Of a stretch of 19,384 nucleotides of DNA, positions 7,144 to 15,086 are shown piece by piece. The stretch covers positions 1 through 19,384 of the forward strand of contig RFZR01000008.1 of the NCBI GenBank assembly GCA_009920595.1. The letters are read 5' to 3'. The position numbers and the translations under genes were made by a program. The DNA is from Alphaproteobacteria bacterium. GTDB lineage: Bacteria; Pseudomonadota; Alphaproteobacteria; Rhizobiales; Beijerinckiaceae. The notes under the pieces are model-generated. The model was not told the origin of the DNA. It saw nothing but the letters and a program-made list of their open reading frames with translations, and made no database searches. Position 1 is the stretch's first letter; the number at the start of each line of letters is the position of its first letter.

Positions 7144-7830
7144 TCATTGCGGCAGAACAATCGAAACCTGATCTGACCGACAACCCGAGCGATCCACTTC
7201 CGGACATGTGCGAAACTCTTTCAAATCCTTTGTGAAGCAGATCCGAACTTCGCGCAACACTGCTTTGCGGCATGAGACGCTGATCATGGAGGGCTGCAGC
7301 CCCGGATTAGCCTCACTAAAATTCTTCTCGATTTCGCTGGGCGACGGCTTAGCATCGCTTGCGAGTGGCGCTTTTGAAGGCTCCAGACTCACCGGCACCT
7401 TCACGCGATCACGCGCGGTGGCAACCGCATCAAGATAGAGATCCGGATCAAGCCCCGAGCAAGAACCATGGCGGCGCCACTCATATGTGGCGAGCTTCAA
7501 ATCAGGGAAAATAGAAGCAGCTTTTTCAAAGCTCGATTTTGGCAAATCTTTTCGATCTGTCGGGCAGGAAATCGGATAGCCCTTCTCATATTGAGGCCAA
7601 AGCCCATGCACGACAAAGCCTTTCTGCGCGCCGAGCTGGCATTGTTCCGGGCTGCGCTTATCCCCACCATTTGCGCAATAGGCGGGAGACCATGAAAGCG
7701 CCAGAACATAAAAATCGAACTGCCCCGGCTCAGCGCCGGTTTTGACGGACTTTGTTTGCGCTAAGCTTTGCGTCAGATCCGTGCCGATCAAAGCCATCAG
7801 CGCAACTATCATCACCTGAAGACGTCTCAT
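7144..7830 (-). CDS. secreted ribonuclease T2
   Basis: RNase T2 enzymes cut RNA through a 2',3'-cyclic phosphate with two catalytic histidines, here probably in the periplasm. The 228-residue precursor starts MRRLQVMIVALMALIG, giving a signal peptide with likely cleavage near SLAQ (about residue 25). CAS1 is FVVHGLWPQ with His75; CAS2 is EWRRHGSC with Glu117 and His121. Several cysteines fit disulfides (C52, C64, C89, C124). I prefer ATG 7830 because GAGG (7843-7840) lies nine bases upstream. The ATG at 7839 directly abuts that GAGG, and a longer TTG-started frame from 7890 would hide the signal peptide. It is divergent from the 5-oxoprolinase gene with 173 bases between. Confidence 0.9.
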   Translation of the reverse strand: MRRLQVMIVALMALIGTDLTQSLAQTKSVKTGAEPGQFDFYVLALSWSPAYCANGGDKRSPEQCQLGAQKGFVVHGLWPQYEKGYPISCPTDRKDLPKSSFEKAASIFPDLKLATYEWRRHGSCSGLDPDLYLDAVATARDRVKVPVSLEPSKAPLASDAKPSPSEIEKNFSEANPGLQPSMISVSCRKAVLREVRICFTKDLKEFRTCPEVDRSGCRSDQVSIVLPQ

Positions 7831-7938
7831 CACTTTCATCCTCGTATTCCGATCTGGAACAATGAACGTTACACCAAGCCTAGTGGACAAGATGTTTGTG
7901 GTTTTGCAGTAGAACTATCAAATCTCGCCATTGCTCGC

Positions 7939-7958
7939 CCCTGTCACATCTGACAGGG
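7939..7958. promoter_or_regulatory. inverted repeat between RNase T2 and 5-oxoprolinase genes
   Basis: CCCTGTCA-catc-TGACAGGG is a perfect 8-pair dyad, followed directly by a further TGACA (7960-7964), so TGACA occurs twice in the same direction. It has no U tract and lies 46 bases before the oplAH start, so a transcription-factor operator is more likely than a terminator. The regulator is unknown; an ATG-rich stretch follows at about 7968-7985. Confidence 0.4.
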
Positions 7959-8003
7959 TGACAAAGTGATGATTATGATGATGGCAAATTATGGACGCGC
8001 GGC

Positions 8004-11000
8004 ATGACGAAGAGGACTTGGGATTTCTGGATCGACCGGGGCGGTACCTTTACTGACATTATTGGCTGCGCGCCCTCGGGAAAATTATCCGCGCGCAAAG
8101 TCCTTTCCGAAAATCCCGGCGCCTATCGCGATGCGGCCGTTCACGGCATCCGCCTTCTGCTTGGCCTCAAACCCGGAGACGCGATTCCGACCGATGTGAT
8201 CGGTGATGTGCGCATGGGCACAACGGTCGCAACCAATGCGCTCCTTGAACGCAAAGGCGAGCGGATGGCCCTGATCGTCACACGCGGTTTTCGTGATGCT
8301 TTAAAAATCGGCTATCAGGCTCGCAACGATATTTTTGCACGCGCGGTTAAAAAGCCTGATGCGCTTTATGCCGAGACCATCGAAATTGATGAACGCGTTC
8401 GCGCGGATGGAACGGTTGAACAAGCGCCCGATGAAGAAGTGATGCGCCTCGCATTTCAATCGCTTCGTGATAAAGGCTTTAGCGCTGTTGCCATCGTCTT
8501 CATGCATGCGTGGAAATTTCCGGCTCACGAAAAATTAGCCGCAAAAATTGCGCGCGAGATCGGCTTTTCACAAGTTTCCGTAAGTCACGAGGTCAGCCCG
8601 CTGATCAAATTTGTCGGACGCGGCGACACAACGGTTGTTGATGCCTATCTTTCTCCGATTTTAGCGCGCTATGTAGCGATGGTTGCCGAAGAGCTTGATG
8701 TAAAACGCTCAGGCGCGCGGCTTATGTTCATGATGTCTTCTGGCGGATTGACAGCTGCCGATCTCTTCAAAGGCAAAGATGCGGTGTTATCGGGTCCTGC
8801 AGGCGGTGTCGTTGCACTCGCCGAAACCGGACGCGAAGCGGGATTTGATCGTGTGATCGGTTTTGATATGGGCGGCACCTCAACCGATGTCGCGCATTTC
8901 GACGGTCATTATGAACGCGCTTTTGAAACGGAAGTGGCGGGCGTGAGAATGCGCGCGCCTATGATGATGATTCATACGGTGGCTGCAGGCGGCGGTTCCA
9001 TCCTTCATTATGATGGCACGCGCTATCGTGTGGGGCCCGACTCTGCAGGTGCCCATCCAGGTCCTGCGTGCTATCGCCGTGGTGGTCCGCTCACGGTGAC
9101 GGATGCCAATGTGATGCTTGGCAAACTTGATCCTGATTTTTTCCCTTCTATTTTTGGGCCTGAACAAAATCAGAAACTTGATCGAGATGTGGTGCGCGAA
9201 AAATTTAAAGCGCTCGCGTCCGAGATTGGTGATGGACGCCGAGAAGAAGAAATTGCCGATGGGTTCATTCGCATTGCGGTTGCCAATATGGCCGAAGCGA
9301 TCAAGAAAATCTCTGTCGCGCGCGGTCATGATGTGACACGCTATGCGCTGAACGCCTTTGGCGGCGCGAGCGGTCAACATGCTTGTCTCGTTGCGGATGC
9401 GCTCGCAATGGATACGATTCTTGTTCATCCTTTCTCGTCTCTGCTCTCTGCCTATGGTATGGGTCTAGCCTCCATTCGCGCGACGCGTGAGCAAGCGATT
9501 GAAAAGCCCTTTTCCGATGAGGCGCTTTCTTTATTTGATCAGGAAGTTGAACGCTTAGGGACGCTCTGTCGTACCGAAGTCGAGAGCCAAGGCGTTGCGT
9601 CGTCTGATATTACGATTCATGCACAAGCGCTTCTGCGCTACGCGGGAACGGACTCAGCCATCGCCGTGATTGTTTATTCTGAGCCCTCATCATCCTTAGC
9701 CGAACGACTGGCAACATTACGAGAGAATTTCGAAAATCTACACCATCAAAGATTTGGGTTCTCCGATCCAACAAAGTCGCTTGTGCTTGAAGCGATTGCG
9801 ATTGAAGCGATTGGCGGCGGTCAACCTGTTGTATCTCAAGAAGCAAATTCAACTGCTGAGGACCTGCCGGCACCCTACGCCCGGAAACGTATTTTCAGCG
9901 AAGGAAAAAATCATGACACGCCGATTTATTTGAGACAACACCTCAAAGCAGGCCATCAGATCAAAGGTCCCGCGCTGTTGATCGAACCGCATCAAACCAT
10001 CATGGTGGAAGCCGGATGGGCGGCCACGCTGAATGCACGCGATCATTTGATTTTAAAACGCGTTGAACGCCGCGAAAAACGTGTGGCAGCGGGAACAGAT
10101 GCCGATCCGGTCATGCTTGAGATCTTCAACAATCTCTTCATGTCGATTGCCGAGCAGATGGGTGTAACGTTGCAAAACACCGCCTCATCCGTGAATATCA
10201 AAGAACGCCTCGATTTTTCATGTGCGATCTTTGATCATGAAGGACGGCTTGTTGCGAACGCGCCTCATATTCCGGTTCATTTGGGTTCAATGGATCGTTC
10301 GGTTGAAACCATCGTTCAGATGAATGAAGGGAAGATCAAACCGGGTGACGTCTATATGTTAAACGCGCCCTATAATGGTGGCACGCATTTACCTGACATC
10401 ACCGTTTGCACACCGATTTTTGATACGGATGGCAAAACGCTTCTCTTTTGGGTCGCTTCACGCGGTCATCACGCCGATGTTGGGGGTGTGGCGCCCGGTT
10501 CGATGTCACCACGCGCGACGACGATTGATGAAGAAGGCGTCTATATTGATAATTTCCATCTCGTCGATCAAGGCCGCTTCCGTGAAGCGGAGACACGTGC
10601 GCTTTTTGAAGGCGCGCTCTATCCCGCGCGCAATGTCACGCAGAATATCAATGATTTGAAAGCGCAAGTGGCGGCGAATGAAAAAGGCGCAGCCGAGCTT
10701 AAAAAGGCTATCAGCGAATTTGGTCTTGATGTCGTCAAAGCCTATATGGGCCATGTACAGGATAATGCCGCCGAACATGTAAGGCGCGTAATAGAGCGGT
10801 TACGCGATTCATCTTTCTCCTATGAAATGGATAATGGCTCGGTGATCAAAGTGAAGATCACGCTCGATCATAAAGCGCGAGAAGCGACGGTTGATTTCAC
10901 CGGCACATCACCGCAACGCGGCGATAATTTCAACGCGCCCGAACCTGTGACGCGAGCCGCCGTACTTTATGTCTTCCGCATCATGGTTGATGATATGATC

Positions 11001-11645
11001 CCGATGAATGCGGGGTGCTTGCGTCCCATCAAGGTGATCTTGCCGGAAGGCTCGATGCTCTCCCCACGTTATCCCGCAGCGGTTGTCGCGGGCAATGTTG
11101 AAGTGAGCCAAGCGGTCACGAATTGTCTTTTTGGCGCGTTGCAGGCAATGGCCGCCGCGCAAGGCACGATGAACAATCTCACTTTCGGCAATGCGCGTTA
11201 CCAATATTATGAAACGATCTGCTCGGGTTCTTCCGCTGGTCCCGGCTTTGATGGCGCAGCGGGTGTGCATGTTCACATGACGAATTCACGACTTACCGAT
11301 CCCGAGATTCTTGAAAATCGTTATCCGGTCTTGCTTGAAGATTTTCATATTCGGGAGGGTTCAGGCGGTAAGGGGCAATGGAATTCAGGTGATGGCACAA
11401 GCCGCACCATACGTTTCCTTGAAACGATGGATTGCGCGATTCTCTCAGGCCATCGCCGCATTCACCCCTTCGGCCTTGATGGCGGTGAAGCCGGTGAAAT
11501 CGGGCGCAATTTCATTACGCGAAAAAATGGACAGATCGAAGAGCTGAAAGGCGCCGATCAAACACTTCTTGAGCCTGGCGATAAAATCACGATTATTACA
11601 CCCACCGGCGGTGGCTATGGTCCGCCGTCAAAGCGCGGCAAGTAG
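8004..11645 (+). CDS. oplAH: 5-oxoprolinase, ATP-hydrolysing, fused HyuA-HyuB form
   Basis: A 1213-residue cytoplasmic enzyme of the hydantoinase/oxoprolinase family, predicted to hydrolyse 5-oxoproline (pyroglutamate) to glutamate with ATP. The HyuA half opens MTKRTWDFWIDRGGTFTDII with a nucleotide-binding RGGTFTD and has MGTTVATNALLERKG near 73-87. It carries a second phosphate loop, GFDMGGTSTDVAHFDG, near 285-300, and GGASGQHACLVADAL near 452-466. The HyuB half begins around residue 703 (DPVMLEIFNNLFMSIAEQMG) and includes PVHLGSMD, DVYMLNAPYNGGTHLPDIT and WVASRGHHADVGG, ending TPTGGGYGPP. Size and fusion match the eukaryotic-type OPLAH, whereas many bacterial homologues are split. Acetone carboxylase and N-methylhydantoinase are relatives, but the N-terminus and length favour oxoprolinase. 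The stop is 7 bases from the convergent extensin-like gene. Confidence 0.93.
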   Translation: MTKRTWDFWIDRGGTFTDIIGCAPSGKLSARKVLSENPGAYRDAAVHGIRLLLGLKPGDAIPTDVIGDVRMGTTVATNALLERKGERMALIVTRGFRDALKIGYQARNDIFARAVKKPDALYAETIEIDERVRADGTVEQAPDEEVMRLAFQSLRDKGFSAVAIVFMHAWKFPAHEKLAAKIAREIGFSQVSVSHEVSPLIKFVGRGDTTVVDAYLSPILARYVAMVAEELDVKRSGARLMFMMSSGGLTAADLFKGKDAVLSGPAGGVVALAETGREAGFDRVIGFDMGGTSTDVAHFDGHYERAFETEVAGVRMRAPMMMIHTVAAGGGSILHYDGTRYRVGPDSAGAHPGPACYRRGGPLTVTDANVMLGKLDPDFFPSIFGPEQNQKLDRDVVREKFKALASEIGDGRREEEIADGFIRIAVANMAEAIKKISVARGHDVTRYALNAFGGASGQHACLVADALAMDTILVHPFSSLLSAYGMGLASIRATREQAIEKPFSDEALSLFDQEVERLGTLCRTEVESQGVASSDITIHAQALLRYAGTDSAIAVIVYSEPSSSLAERLATLRENFENLHHQRFGFSDPTKSLVLEAIAIEAIGGGQPVVSQEANSTAEDLPAPYARKRIFSEGKNHDTPIYLRQHLKAGHQIKGPALLIEPHQTIMVEAGWAATLNARDHLILKRVERREKRVAAGTDADPVMLEIFNNLFMSIAEQMGVTLQNTASSVNIKERLDFSCAIFDHEGRLVANAPHIPVHLGSMDRSVETIVQMNEGKIKPGDVYMLNAPYNGGTHLPDITVCTPIFDTDGKTLLFWVASRGHHADVGGVAPGSMSPRATTIDEEGVYIDNFHLVDQGRFREAETRALFEGALYPARNVTQNINDLKAQVAANEKGAAELKKAISEFGLDVVKAYMGHVQDNAAEHVRRVIERLRDSSFSYEMDNGSVIKVKITLDHKAREATVDFTGTSPQRGDNFNAPEPVTRAAVLYVFRIMVDDMIPMNAGCLRPIKVILPEGSMLSPRYPAAVVAGNVEVSQAVTNCLFGALQAMAAAQGTMNNLTFGNARYQYYETICSGSSAGPGFDGAAGVHVHMTNSRLTDPEILENRYPVLLEDFHIREGSGGKGQWNSGDGTSRTIRFLETMDCAILSGHRRIHPFGLDGGEAGEIGRNFITRKNGQIEELKGADQTLLEPGDKITIITPTGGGYGPPSKRGK

Positions 11646-11652
11646 ACTTAAA

Positions 11653-12549
11653 TCAATAGACGCCTTTGAAGTCGCCGTCGTCATCACTTTCAGGTTCTGG
11701 CGGCAAGAGCGCAATGACCTTCGGATCGATTGGACGTGCGGCCGGCACCGGCACAGTGACAGGCAGGCCTGAGGGCGCATTCATTTCCGCAACCGCAGTC
11801 GCGTTTTGATCGCTTGCGGTTGGACGATAATTGAGACCCGCAATTTGATTGGCAGTTGATGGCGCTTTGATGCGCCGCGCGAAATTTAGTTTCGGCTGAC
11901 AGATCCGTCTTTGATAACCTGTGTCATGGCGCATCAAATCGAGATGCAAATGATCAGCGTGATAAGAGTCAGATCCCGGCGCGAGAACCGTTGTGAAATA
12001 GTCGCACGCATTGACAGTGATCTCGCGTAAGAAAGCCTGATCAGTTGCTGAACCCCGCCAACCTTCGCGCACGCTGATCTTACGACCATTGGCAAAGCGG
12101 AACCCCATAATGTCGACGGCATTACCGAATGAATGTTCAGAGATCCGCGCAAACCATTTCGAATCCTGATTGCGACAAGAGTAAGACCCGACCGTCATCG
12201 CCTCAACGCGTTGGCCATAGTAAAGCTGCGCTGCCGGCTCAACGATTTCTTTGACCCATCGATCAACACTTGAGATGGCCGAGCACGACATGGTCGCACG
12301 GCTCGTGAGCCCCACAGTGCCATTCGCAAAAGCGGCGACTTTGAAAGGTTGCTGCATGCCGCACGCCCCGGGCCCGTCAATCCGCGTTGCCGGTTCGATA
12401 TAAGCAGAGGCCTGCACAGCCCCTGATGAGAGGCATTTCGCTTCAAGTTCATCGCGCCAAGGCGCACGCGTGTCAAAACGCATGCCGCACCCGGCAAGCG
12501 CGAGAAGAAGCGCCACGGAAATGAGGCGCGCGGGCGTAAAAAATTTCAT
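11653..12549 (-). CDS. extensin-like family lipoprotein
   Basis: A 298-residue precursor with a lipobox (LLLALAGC, Cys21), so an Lgt substrate and probably membrane anchored facing the periplasm. Residues about 35-220 match the bacterial extensin-like C-terminal domain: CLSSGAVQASAY, GPGACGMQQPFKV, SCSAISSVDRWV, EHSFGNAVDIMGF and YHADHLHLDLMRH, with paired cysteines. The motif S137-x-H139-x-x-G142-x-A144-x-D146 plus DHLH at 199-202 resembles the zinc ligands of LAS (M15/VanY-type) peptidases. The C-terminal 80 residues are Pro/Ala-rich and low complexity, ending EPESDDDGDFKGVY. The ATG at 12549 gives the best signal peptide, but no strong Shine-Dalgarno precedes it. Cell-wall binding or cleavage is inferred; the function is not established. 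Confidence 0.82.
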   Translation of the reverse strand: MKFFTPARLISVALLLALAGCGMRFDTRAPWRDELEAKCLSSGAVQASAYIEPATRIDGPGACGMQQPFKVAAFANGTVGLTSRATMSCSAISSVDRWVKEIVEPAAQLYYGQRVEAMTVGSYSCRNQDSKWFARISEHSFGNAVDIMGFRFANGRKISVREGWRGSATDQAFLREITVNACDYFTTVLAPGSDSYHADHLHLDLMRHDTGYQRRICQPKLNFARRIKAPSTANQIAGLNYRPTASDQNATAVAEMNAPSGLPVTVPVPAARPIDPKVIALLPPEPESDDDGDFKGVY

Positions 12550-12604
12550 GGGCCCGAGGATAGACGCCCATGGTTATTGCGAGGTTAAAGCGCTGACGAT
12601 TTCA

Positions 12605-13540
12605 TCACGTCTGTTGGATGGCGGAAAGCATCCAGGCTCCCGGACCGTCACGGCGGAAGGTCCAAAGCTCGGTCACTTGCTCAGGTTGGCCGCCCGAAAC
12701 CACACGGCCAGAGGCGCGCTCGATCATCGTATCAATCAGCGAGAATTTCATCGCCACCGTCGCATAGTCGGTCGCACCCTCGCCCCACGCTTCAGCAAGA
12801 TCACCTTGGAGAAGCCGCACATCGCTCACGCGATTGACGAGTCCCTGGCCCGCATTGCGCGCGAGGTCTTCGGCGAAATAGGCGACCATTTCCGGTGTGG
12901 CGACATTTCGCAACGCATCGATATCCTCACGCGAATAGGCATCTTGTACCGCGTGAAGCTTCTCTTCGAACGCCGCGTAATCAGCCTGATCGATTGTGAC
13001 CGGACGCACCGAAGGCGCGGATGATTGAAAACCCGAACCGCCGCCAAAACCGTTCGGTGAGGGTTGCGGGATCGGTCCAAAGCCCGCGCCCATCGGCGCC
13101 ACGCGTCGGGCAAATAGTCCGAACAAAAATTTCACCGCGAAGTAGATGAGGCCGAATTGCAGAAGCAGTCCAAAAAAGGACATTCCCCCACCCATGCCAC
13201 CGAAGAACCCGTTCCCAAACATCATGCCGAACAGGCCTGCGCCCAATAATCCCCCCATCAAGCCGCCACCGAAGCCGCTGAAGAGTCCACCGCCAAATCC
13301 GCCCGCAGGGGCATAAGACGGAGAGTAACTCGGCGCGGTTGGCTGGGTATAGGACCGTTCAATCGGTGCTGCAGGTTTCGGCGCGGTTGAAGTCGAAGGG
13401 GGACGCGAAAAGGTGAAAGACCCCCGGCTACCGCTCGAAAACCCTGATCCGGCCCGTGCATCCGCAGGCGTATTCACCAATGTGGTGAATAAAAAAACCG
13501 ACACCAGAAGGCCAAGACCGGCCAAGAAAAAGCGCGACAT
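12605..13540 (-). CDS. Tim44-domain membrane protein
   Basis: A 311-residue protein. It begins with a signal peptide or anchor (MSRFFLAGLGLLVSVFLFTT, possible cleavage at ADARA, residue 30), then a Ser/Pro-rich linker (31-78). A Gly/Phe/Met-rich segment follows (about 80-123), then a hydrophobic helix (FGLLLQFGLIYFAVKFLF, about 123-140). The C-terminal 125 residues form a Tim44-like domain (AFEEKLHAVQDAYSREDIDALRNVATPEMVAYF and a final ELWTFRRDGPGAWMLSAIQQ). Tim44 domains are found in the mitochondrial import motor and in bacterial inner-membrane proteins of unclear function. ATG 13540 is chosen because GAGG lies about eight bases upstream and it starts the signal; an ATG further upstream at 13591 would precede it with 17 unlikely residues. 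It lies on the same strand as the extensin-like gene, 55 bases apart. Confidence 0.86.
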   Translation of the reverse strand: MSRFFLAGLGLLVSVFLFTTLVNTPADARAGSGFSSGSRGSFTFSRPPSTSTAPKPAAPIERSYTQPTAPSYSPSYAPAGGFGGGLFSGFGGGLMGGLLGAGLFGMMFGNGFFGGMGGGMSFFGLLLQFGLIYFAVKFLFGLFARRVAPMGAGFGPIPQPSPNGFGGGSGFQSSAPSVRPVTIDQADYAAFEEKLHAVQDAYSREDIDALRNVATPEMVAYFAEDLARNAGQGLVNRVSDVRLLQGDLAEAWGEGATDYATVAMKFSLIDTMIERASGRVVSGGQPEQVTELWTFRRDGPGAWMLSAIQQT

Positions 13541-13602
13541 CAGCGGGATCCTCGAACAACGACCCCCTCTATATGGTTGCGCTTCGGCCAAAGGAAAAGG
13601 GG

Positions 13603-14073
13603 TCAGGATTTAAGTGCCCATCGCGCGGCGGCAGCATCATCATCCGCTTTGGCCTCAACCCAATCGCCAACTGTGCCATCGGCGCGATATTCTTTTTTCC
13701 AAAAGGGCGCGCGCGTTTTGAGATAGTCCATTAAAAATTCACACGCGGCGAAAGCTTGCGCCCGATGCGTGCTCGCCGTACCAACAAACACAATGCCGTC
13801 GCCGGGTTTCATCACACCATAACGATGGATCACGCTGACAGAGGATAAAGGCCAACGCGTGCACGCTTCATCAACAACGCGTTTGATTTCGTCTTCAGCC
13901 ATGCCGGGATAATGTTCGAGTTCAAGGGCTTTGAGCCGCCCACCTTCACTGCGGCAATAACCGATGAATGTGGCGACCGCACCGACATCTTCACGCGGCG
14001 ATGTCAGTGCTTCTGTTTCTTTGCCAGCATCAAAGACTTCAGCCTGAATGCAGATTGTGATGCGCGTCGTCAT
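13603..14073 (-). CDS. moaE: molybdopterin synthase catalytic subunit MoaE
   Basis: MoaE binds cyclic pyranopterin monophosphate and, with sulfur carried on the MoaD C-terminus, makes molybdopterin. The 156-residue protein has GAVATFIGYCRSEG (31-44), the ELEHYPGMAE block, VIHRYGVMKPGD and THRAQAFAACEFLMDYLKTRAPFWKKE. Lys119 and Lys126 fall at the same positions as the essential lysines of E. coli MoaE, and His103-Arg104 are also kept. The C-terminal tail (DDDAAAARWALKS) is alanine rich. The ATG lies three bases after the moaD stop, so the two subunits are coupled. It ends the uvrC-pgsA-moaD-moaE series; 62 bases separate its stop from the start of the Tim44-domain gene. Confidence 0.96.
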   Translation of the reverse strand: MTTRITICIQAEVFDAGKETEALTSPREDVGAVATFIGYCRSEGGRLKALELEHYPGMAEDEIKRVVDEACTRWPLSSVSVIHRYGVMKPGDGIVFVGTASTHRAQAFAACEFLMDYLKTRAPFWKKEYRADGTVGDWVEAKADDDAAAARWALKS

Positions 14074-14076
14074 CTT

Positions 14077-14337
14077 TTAACCACCGGTCATCGGCGGGAA
14101 AAAGGCGATCTCGCGAGCGCCCGCAATCACATCTTGCGGCTTAGCATGAACACGATCAATTGCCGCGCGAACAAGTTTTGGATTTTCAAAAGCCGAGGCA
14201 TAGCCTTCATCACGCTGAGAGAGCCACGCCGCAAGCGCTGCAACTGTCAAAATATTCTCAGGCACATCAATAATTTCTTCGGCCACGCCGACACGCTCGC
14301 GCACCCAGGCAAAATAGACGAGTTTGATGTCAGTCAT
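14077..14337 (-). CDS. moaD: molybdopterin synthase sulfur carrier subunit MoaD
   Basis: An 86-residue ubiquitin-like protein. The C-terminus is FFPPMTGG; the last Gly is adenylated and thiocarboxylated (by MoeB in the known pathway) and gives its sulfur to the MoaE active site. The strand-helix pattern (DIKLVYFAWVRERVG ... LTVAALAAWLS) fits. The start at 14337 overlaps the pgsA stop by eight bases (ATGACTGA), and an upstream in-frame start at 14379 would lie deep within pgsA, so I reject it. Overlap with pgsA and 3-base spacing to moaE show one transcription and translation unit. Confidence 0.95.
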   Translation of the reverse strand: MTDIKLVYFAWVRERVGVAEEIIDVPENILTVAALAAWLSQRDEGYASAFENPKLVRAAIDRVHAKPQDVIAGAREIAFFPPMTGG

Positions 14338-14944
14338 CGGCTTCGACCACATGACGAATACCGGCGCGGAAATAATCATAACCGGTATAAAGCGTCAAAA
14401 GCGCAGCGATCCACAAAAGTACAATGCCAATGGAAGTGGTACCAGGCAACACACGCTCACCGGCAGGACCCGCGATCAAAAATCCAACTGCGACGAGCTG
14501 AAGCGTGGTCTTCCATTTCGCAATCGTTGACACCGGAACACTCACACGAAGTTCAGCCAGAAATTCACGTAAACCCGAAACAAGAATCTCACGGCTCAAA
14601 ATCACAATAGCGGCCCAGATGGAAAAACCGGAAATCGTGCGATCGGTCACCAGCATCATCAGAGACGCGGCGACAATCAATTTATCAGCGATCGGATCCA
14701 GCATACGCCCAAGTGATGATTGCTGCGCCCAAGCGCGCGCGAGATAACCATCAAAAAAATCCGTAATCGCAGCGGCAGAGAAAATCCCGAGCGCGATCCA
14801 ACGCATCACATTTTCTTCCGGCCAGAAGAGACAGCCCACGACAATCGGCACCGCCACAACCCGACCATAGGTCAGGATATTGGGCAGCGTGAACGGGCCA
14901 AGCCGTCGCCTTTTCTGAGGAGTCGTCTGTTGAGGCATCGTCAT
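14330..14944 (-). CDS. pgsA: CDP-diacylglycerol-glycerol-3-phosphate 3-phosphatidyltransferase
   Basis: PgsA makes phosphatidylglycerophosphate, the committed step to phosphatidylglycerol, which is also the Lgt lipid donor. The 204-residue protein has the CDP-alcohol phosphatidyltransferase signature D-G-x2-A-R-x8-G-x3-D-x3-D, complete here as D65, G66, A69, R70, G79, D83 and D87, and about five membrane segments. The N-terminus contains LGPFTLPNILTYGRVVAVP, the usual PgsA opening. The start is either ATG 14944 or ATG 14938; neither has a good Shine-Dalgarno, and another in-frame start at 14974 falls inside an inverted repeat. The stop overlaps moaD. It is 142 bases downstream of the uvrC stop, so it may have its own promoter. 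Confidence 0.95.
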   Translation of the reverse strand: MTMPQQTTPQKRRRLGPFTLPNILTYGRVVAVPIVVGCLFWPEENVMRWIALGIFSAAAITDFFDGYLARAWAQQSSLGRMLDPIADKLIVAASLMMLVTDRTISGFSIWAAIVILSREILVSGLREFLAELRVSVPVSTIAKWKTTLQLVAVGFLIAGPAGERVLPGTTSIGIVLLWIAALLTLYTGYDYFRAGIRHVVEADD

Positions 14945-14972
14945 AGCGGCAGAAAACAGACTGGCAGGGCCC

Positions 14973-14990
14973 ACGTCAACTGTTTGACGT
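14973..14990. promoter_or_regulatory. inverted repeat upstream of pgsA
   Basis: ACGTCAA-ctgt-TTGACGT, seven perfect pairs around a four-base loop, lies 29 bases upstream of the pgsA start. Read on the minus strand it contains TTGACG, which could be a -35 box, but the candidate -10 (TTTTCT, complement of 14951-14956) is poor. No U tract follows on either strand, so it is not an obvious intrinsic terminator for uvrC. An operator is possible. Confidence 0.35.
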
Positions 14991-15086
14991 AAAACCCCTA
15001 TTTCACATGGCGAAAATCATCCCAAGCACATGCGGTTTTACGCGTATAAATTACGAATCGGCCACCGCCCGCTCCCCACGAAAGCC

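Noticed and set aside
8880..9428. 182-codon open frame on the minus strand
   Set aside because: Antisense to the 5-oxoprolinase gene, whose reading frame is unbroken with clear motifs.
12470..13024. 184-codon open frame on the plus strand
   Set aside because: It lies antisense across the extensin-like and Tim44-domain genes, has no ribosome-binding site or recognisable domain, and its Arg/His-rich product is typical of antisense frames.
13912..14610. 232-codon open frame on the plus strand
   Set aside because: Fully antisense to moaE, moaD and pgsA, all confidently identified; composition is unlike a real protein.
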